From positions 1 through 8,218 of the forward strand of contig CAJUEA010000044.1 in assembly GCA_910584975.1 (NCBI GenBank): a DNA stretch of 8,218 bases. The letters run 5' to 3'. Position numbers and translations under genes: made by a program. The notes beneath the pieces are model-generated. The model ran no database searches. It had not been told where the DNA came from and saw only the letters and a list, made by a program, of their open reading frames with translations. The number at the start of each line of letters is the position of its first letter. Within the stretch, counting starts at the first letter, position 1. This DNA comes from an uncultured Christensenella sp. GTDB lineage: Bacteria > Bacillota > Clostridia > Christensenellales > UBA3700. Below, in pieces: positions 5,198 through 8,218 of this stretch.

Positions 5198-7141
5198 ATG
5201 GATAGAATGACTGAATTGGTTGAACTTTTGAATGACTATGCTTACAGGTATTATACTTTGGATGAGCCTATTGTTTCTGATAAGGAATATGATGCTTTGT
5301 ATGACGAATTGGTAGCTTTGGAAAAGGAGATTGGAAAGGTATTGCCTAATTCTCCAACGCACAGAGTCGGAGGAGAACTGCTTAAGCAATTTGACAGTTA
5401 TACTCACAAACAAAGACTTTATTCTCTTGCAAAAAGTCAATCTTTTGGAGAGCTTGAAAGCTGGTGGACACGGTGCCAAAATTCATTGAACACACAAGAT
5501 ATTTTGTGTTCAGTTGAGTATAAGTACGATGGCTTGACAGTCAATTTGTCATATAATAATGGCGAACTTGTTAGGGCAACAACAAGAGGCAACGGCGTGA
5601 CTGGAGAAATTGTTACAAGTGGTGCAAAAACAATCAGAACAATTCCTTTGACAATACCTTTTAAAGGGGAAATTGAGGTGCAAGGTGAATGCATTATGCG
5701 ACTTTCCGAGCTTGAAAAGTACAATGCCACACACGATGTGCCACTAAAAAATGCAAGAAATGCAGCTGCTGGTGCATTAAGAAATCTTGACCCAAAGGTT
5801 ACAGCTGAAAGACATCTTGATTTTATGGCATACAGCGTAGGGTATTCTGACATAATTTTTAACAGTCAAAAAGAGATGGTTGATTTTCTTGCGCAAAATA
5901 AATTTAGGATTGGCGATTTTGTTAAATACAGCGACAACATTGCAGGAATACAAGATTTAATCAATGAGATTGAGGGACAAAAAAGCTCACTTGATTATTT
6001 GATTGATGGTGCTGTTGTCAAAATCAATGAGCAAAATTATCGCAATGAATTGGGCTTTACCGAAAAATCTCCTCGTTGGGCGATTGCATATAAGTATGAG
6101 GCAGAGGAAGTTACAACAATTTTGAAAGATGTTGTTTGGCAAGTGTCAAGAACAGGCAAACTTAATCCACTTGCAGTGCTTGAGCCAGTTGAGCTTTGTG
6201 GTGCAACAATTTCAAGGGCAACTTTGAATAATCTTGATGATATTGCCAAAAAAGGCATAAAAATTGGTAGTAGAGTTTTTATAAGACGCAGCAATGATGT
6301 TATTCCTGAAATTTTGGGTGTGGCAGAGGATAATGACGGAAAACAAATTCTTCCTCCTGATAAGTGCCCATACTGTGGTGGCGATGTTGAGGTCAATGGT
6401 GCATTTGTCTATTGCACAAACAAGGAAAATTGTGGCGCAGTGCATATGTCAAGGTTAGATCATTTTGCAAGCAAAGAGGCAATGAATGTTGAAGGGCTTT
6501 CCGAAAAGACAATTTTGCAACTTTACAACTTAGGATTTATCAAAGATATTGATGATATTTATGATTTGACGGCAGAACAACTTGCACAAGCAGAAGGCTT
6601 TAAGGATAAAAAAATATCAAACATTTTGGCTGCAATTGAAAGCAGCAAGAATGTTTCATTGGCAAGTTTTATCTACTCTTTAGGAATTGCAAACATAGGA
6701 AAAAAATCTGCAAAACAATTGGCTGATAAATTCAAAAACATTCAAAATTTGCAATCTGCAAGTGTGGAAGATTTGTTGAGTTTGGATGACTTTGGCGAGA
6801 TTATGGCATTGGGTGTTTACAATTATTTTCAAAATGAAAACAATATTAAATTGATTGAAAATTTGTTGAAAAAAGGTGTGAAAATCGAGTTTGAAGAGCA
6901 AAAAGAAGGTGTTTTGACAGGCTTTAACATTTGCTTGACAGGCAGTATTTCTATCCCACGAAGCAAGGCAAAACAATTGATTTTGGATAATGGTGGAAGT
7001 GTTAGTGACAGCGTTTCAAAAAATGTAAACATTGTTGTTTACGGAGAAGATGCAGGCTCAAAATTGGAAAAAGCAAAAAAACTTGGCATTGAGCTTTGGA
7101 CAGAAAAGCAGTTTTTTGAAAAAATTAATTTTGAAGGATAA
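5198..7141 (+). CDS. ligA: NAD+-dependent DNA ligase LigA
   Basis: A 647-residue LigA (family 650-680) that seals nicks during Okazaki fragment joining and repair, with NAD+ as AMP donor. Domains in order: Ia NMN-binding (about 1-65, YRYYTLDEP...SDKEYDALYDEL); adenylation domain with the catalytic lysine K109 in EYKYDGL (E107, D111), TRGNG (129-133) and NARNAAAGALRNLDP; OB fold (WQVSRTGKLNPLAVLEPV to RRSNDVIPEI); four-Cys zinc finger C390, C393, C406, C412; helix-hairpin-helix region (about 420-560); BRCT domain (571-647, GFNICLTG, GSKLEKAKKLGI). All catalytic elements are present, so it should be active. Several signature positions differ from the E. coli-type consensus: TRGNG for TRGDG, NARN for NPRN, SND for AGD before VIP, and AYKYEAEE for AYKFPAEE; I believe this kind of variation is usual in clostridial ligases. 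It follows pcrA by 89 bases with no strong terminator between, so the two are likely in one transcript. Start chosen at ATG 5198 from ribosome-binding-site spacing. Confidence 0.96.
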   Translation: MDRMTELVELLNDYAYRYYTLDEPIVSDKEYDALYDELVALEKEIGKVLPNSPTHRVGGELLKQFDSYTHKQRLYSLAKSQSFGELESWWTRCQNSLNTQDILCSVEYKYDGLTVNLSYNNGELVRATTRGNGVTGEIVTSGAKTIRTIPLTIPFKGEIEVQGECIMRLSELEKYNATHDVPLKNARNAAAGALRNLDPKVTAERHLDFMAYSVGYSDIIFNSQKEMVDFLAQNKFRIGDFVKYSDNIAGIQDLINEIEGQKSSLDYLIDGAVVKINEQNYRNELGFTEKSPRWAIAYKYEAEEVTTILKDVVWQVSRTGKLNPLAVLEPVELCGATISRATLNNLDDIAKKGIKIGSRVFIRRSNDVIPEILGVAEDNDGKQILPPDKCPYCGGDVEVNGAFVYCTNKENCGAVHMSRLDHFASKEAMNVEGLSEKTILQLYNLGFIKDIDDIYDLTAEQLAQAEGFKDKKISNILAAIESSKNVSLASFIYSLGIANIGKKSAKQLADKFKNIQNLQSASVEDLLSLDDFGEIMALGVYNYFQNENNIKLIENLLKKGVKIEFEEQKEGVLTGFNICLTGSISIPRSKAKQLILDNGGSVSDSVSKNVNIVVYGEDAGSKLEKAKKLGIELWTEKQFFEKINFEG

Positions 7142-7264
7142 TAGTTAAGTTTGAGAATTATAAATATTTGACTTTGAATAGAGTTTGTAATTATAAAAAA
7201 TGCTATTTTTAAATTCAATTTTAAACTATTGGATTTTAATATGAAAAAATTTGTAACACTTTGC

Positions 7265-7293
7265 TTGTAAAAAAAAATCTTTTGTGTTAGAAT
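7265..7293 (+). promoter_or_regulatory. Sigma-A-type promoter for yicC
   Basis: -35 TTGTAA (7265-7270), 17-base spacer, -10 TAGAAT (7288-7293), start expected near 7300 and a leader of about 50 bases before the yicC ATG. A second possible promoter upstream is TTGACT (7168-7173), 18 bases, TATAAA (7192-7197). The 207-base gap after ligA holds no gene and no convincing GC-rich terminator, only a weak AAAAAT/ATTTTT hairpin near 7196-7210. Confidence 0.55.
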
Positions 7294-7348
7294 ATATGCG
7301 TATAAATATATAATAATTATATATGTCTAAGTTTTAGGAGTGGTATTT

Positions 7349-8218
7349 ATGTTTAGTATGACTGGTTATGGCAAGGGGGAAGCAGAACAAGACAATCTTA
7401 AAATTGCTGTGGAAATCAAATCGGTAAATCACAGATTTTTGGATTTGGGCATAAAATTGCCAAGATTGCTTTTGAGCTTTGAAGATAGCGTTCGCAACCA
7501 TATCAAAAGCCGTATTGCAAGAGGTCATTTGGATATTTTTGTAAACTACAAAAATACTCTTTGCGAGCAAGAAAATATCACTTGCAATGATACTCTTGTG
7601 GAAAGATATTTGCAGATTGCACAAAATATTTCACAAAAATATAATATTGAAAACAACATTAATGTGAGCAATTTGTTTGATATGAAAGGTGTTATTGAGG
7701 AGGATGAAACAACCCTTGATGTGGATTTGACACAAAAATTAATCATTCAGGCATTGGATATTGCATTGGACAATCTGATTGCAATGCGTGCAACAGAAGG
7801 CAAAAAGATTGAGGAAAATTTGCTTGCAAAACTTGATATTTTGACAGAGGTTGTTGGCAAAATTGAGGAATACGCTCCAATTCAAGTTGAAACATATCGT
7901 GAAAAATTGCGTAGCAGAGTACAAGATGCTTTGGGTGATTTTCAAATTGACGAAAACAAACTTATGAATGAAATTGTTTTTTATGCAGATAAAGTTGCAA
8001 CCGATGAGGAGTTTACAAGATTGAAAGCACACATTGCTCACTTTAAAGAGATTGCCAAAACTGCAGGTGCCATTGGCAGAAGTTTGGATTTTATCACTCA
8101 AGAAATGAATAGGGAGTCAAACACAATAGGTTCCAAATGCAGTGATTTGTCCGTTAGCAACTATGTGCTTACTTTAAAAACTGAAATTGAAAAGATAAGA
8201 GAACAAGTGCAAAATATT
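7349..8218 (+). CDS. yicC: YicC-family endoribonuclease (3' end just cut by the window)
   Basis: Open from ATG 7349 to the last base, 290 codons with no stop. The reading ends in KTEIEKIREQVQNI, which is the usual end of YicC proteins (about 287-292 residues), so only one or two codons are missing. The N-terminal YicC domain starts MFSMTGYGKGEAE and has the SVNHRFLDL motif (25-33) and RGHLDIFVNY. The C-terminal DUF1732 domain (about 205-290) includes the ADKVATDEEFTRLKAHIAHF block and the hallmark QEMNRESNTIGSK (E252 to about 263). E. coli YicC has been described as an endoribonuclease of a small family acting on RNA such as RyhB; which substrates are used in Firmicutes is not clear to me. 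Ribosome binding site AGGAG at 7336-7340, eight bases before the ATG. In Firmicutes yicC is usually followed by remA, gmk and rpoZ; those would lie just beyond the window. Confidence 0.94.
   Translation, partial: MFSMTGYGKGEAEQDNLKIAVEIKSVNHRFLDLGIKLPRLLLSFEDSVRNHIKSRIARGHLDIFVNYKNTLCEQENITCNDTLVERYLQIAQNISQKYNIENNINVSNLFDMKGVIEEDETTLDVDLTQKLIIQALDIALDNLIAMRATEGKKIEENLLAKLDILTEVVGKIEEYAPIQVETYREKLRSRVQDALGDFQIDENKLMNEIVFYADKVATDEEFTRLKAHIAHFKEIAKTAGAIGRSLDFITQEMNRESNTIGSKCSDLSVSNYVLTLKTEIEKIREQVQNI

Noticed and set aside
5437..5853. 138-codon minus-strand frame inside ligA
   Set aside because: Antisense shadow of a gene with clear domain content; no independent signals.
7231..7260. Tiny frame beginning MKKF before yicC
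   Set aside because: Only about nine codons and no ribosome binding site; it overlaps the promoter region.
7739..8101. 120-codon minus-strand frame inside yicC
   Set aside because: Antisense shadow; composition is low-complexity (F, C, N, I) as expected from reading AT-rich coding sequence backwards.

Overview
The window looks like ordinary chromosome from a low-GC Firmicute, probably a Clostridia-type (anaerobic, gut-associated-like) bacterium. That assignment is inferred from the strong A/T bias, the GGAGG-type ribosome binding sites, the dockerin-like protein end, and the families present (TIGR03905 four-Cys TSCPD protein, DUF4364, an HPr paralogue without the phosphorylatable His, PcrA-LigA gene order, YicC).

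Layout. Bases 1-306 carry the C-terminal end of a large (off-window) secreted-type protein finishing in a dockerin-like module, followed by a strong intrinsic terminator. Bases about 362-693 are a non-coding cluster of four clear and one degenerate copies of a roughly 45-50 bp repeat (a TGTCAT...CGAG...GTCGA...ATCTC type element), arranged as inverted pairs. Three genes follow on the minus strand: a small four-cysteine TSCPD protein (690-935), then a separate two-gene operon transcribed from about 1898 leftward, HPr-like (1592-1822) and DUF4364 (1074-1592), overlapping by one base. Between the HPr-like gene and the next gene lies a divergent promoter region containing a TTGCAAG/CTTGCAA inverted repeat.

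The right-hand part is all plus strand: an all-helical protein I do not recognise (1998-2711), an AT-rich intergenic region with small hairpins, the UvrD-family helicase pcrA (2952-5108), NAD+-dependent DNA ligase ligA (5198-7141), and yicC (7349 to the window end), which is almost complete. PcrA and LigA form the usual Firmicute replication/repair pair and are probably cotranscribed; yicC has its own sigma-A-type promoter.

I do not see a new defence, mobile or biosynthetic system here. The points most worth a second look are the structured repeat cluster, the His-less HPr gene translationally coupled to a DUF4364 winged-helix gene, the symmetric divergent promoter, and the unrecognised gene at 1998.
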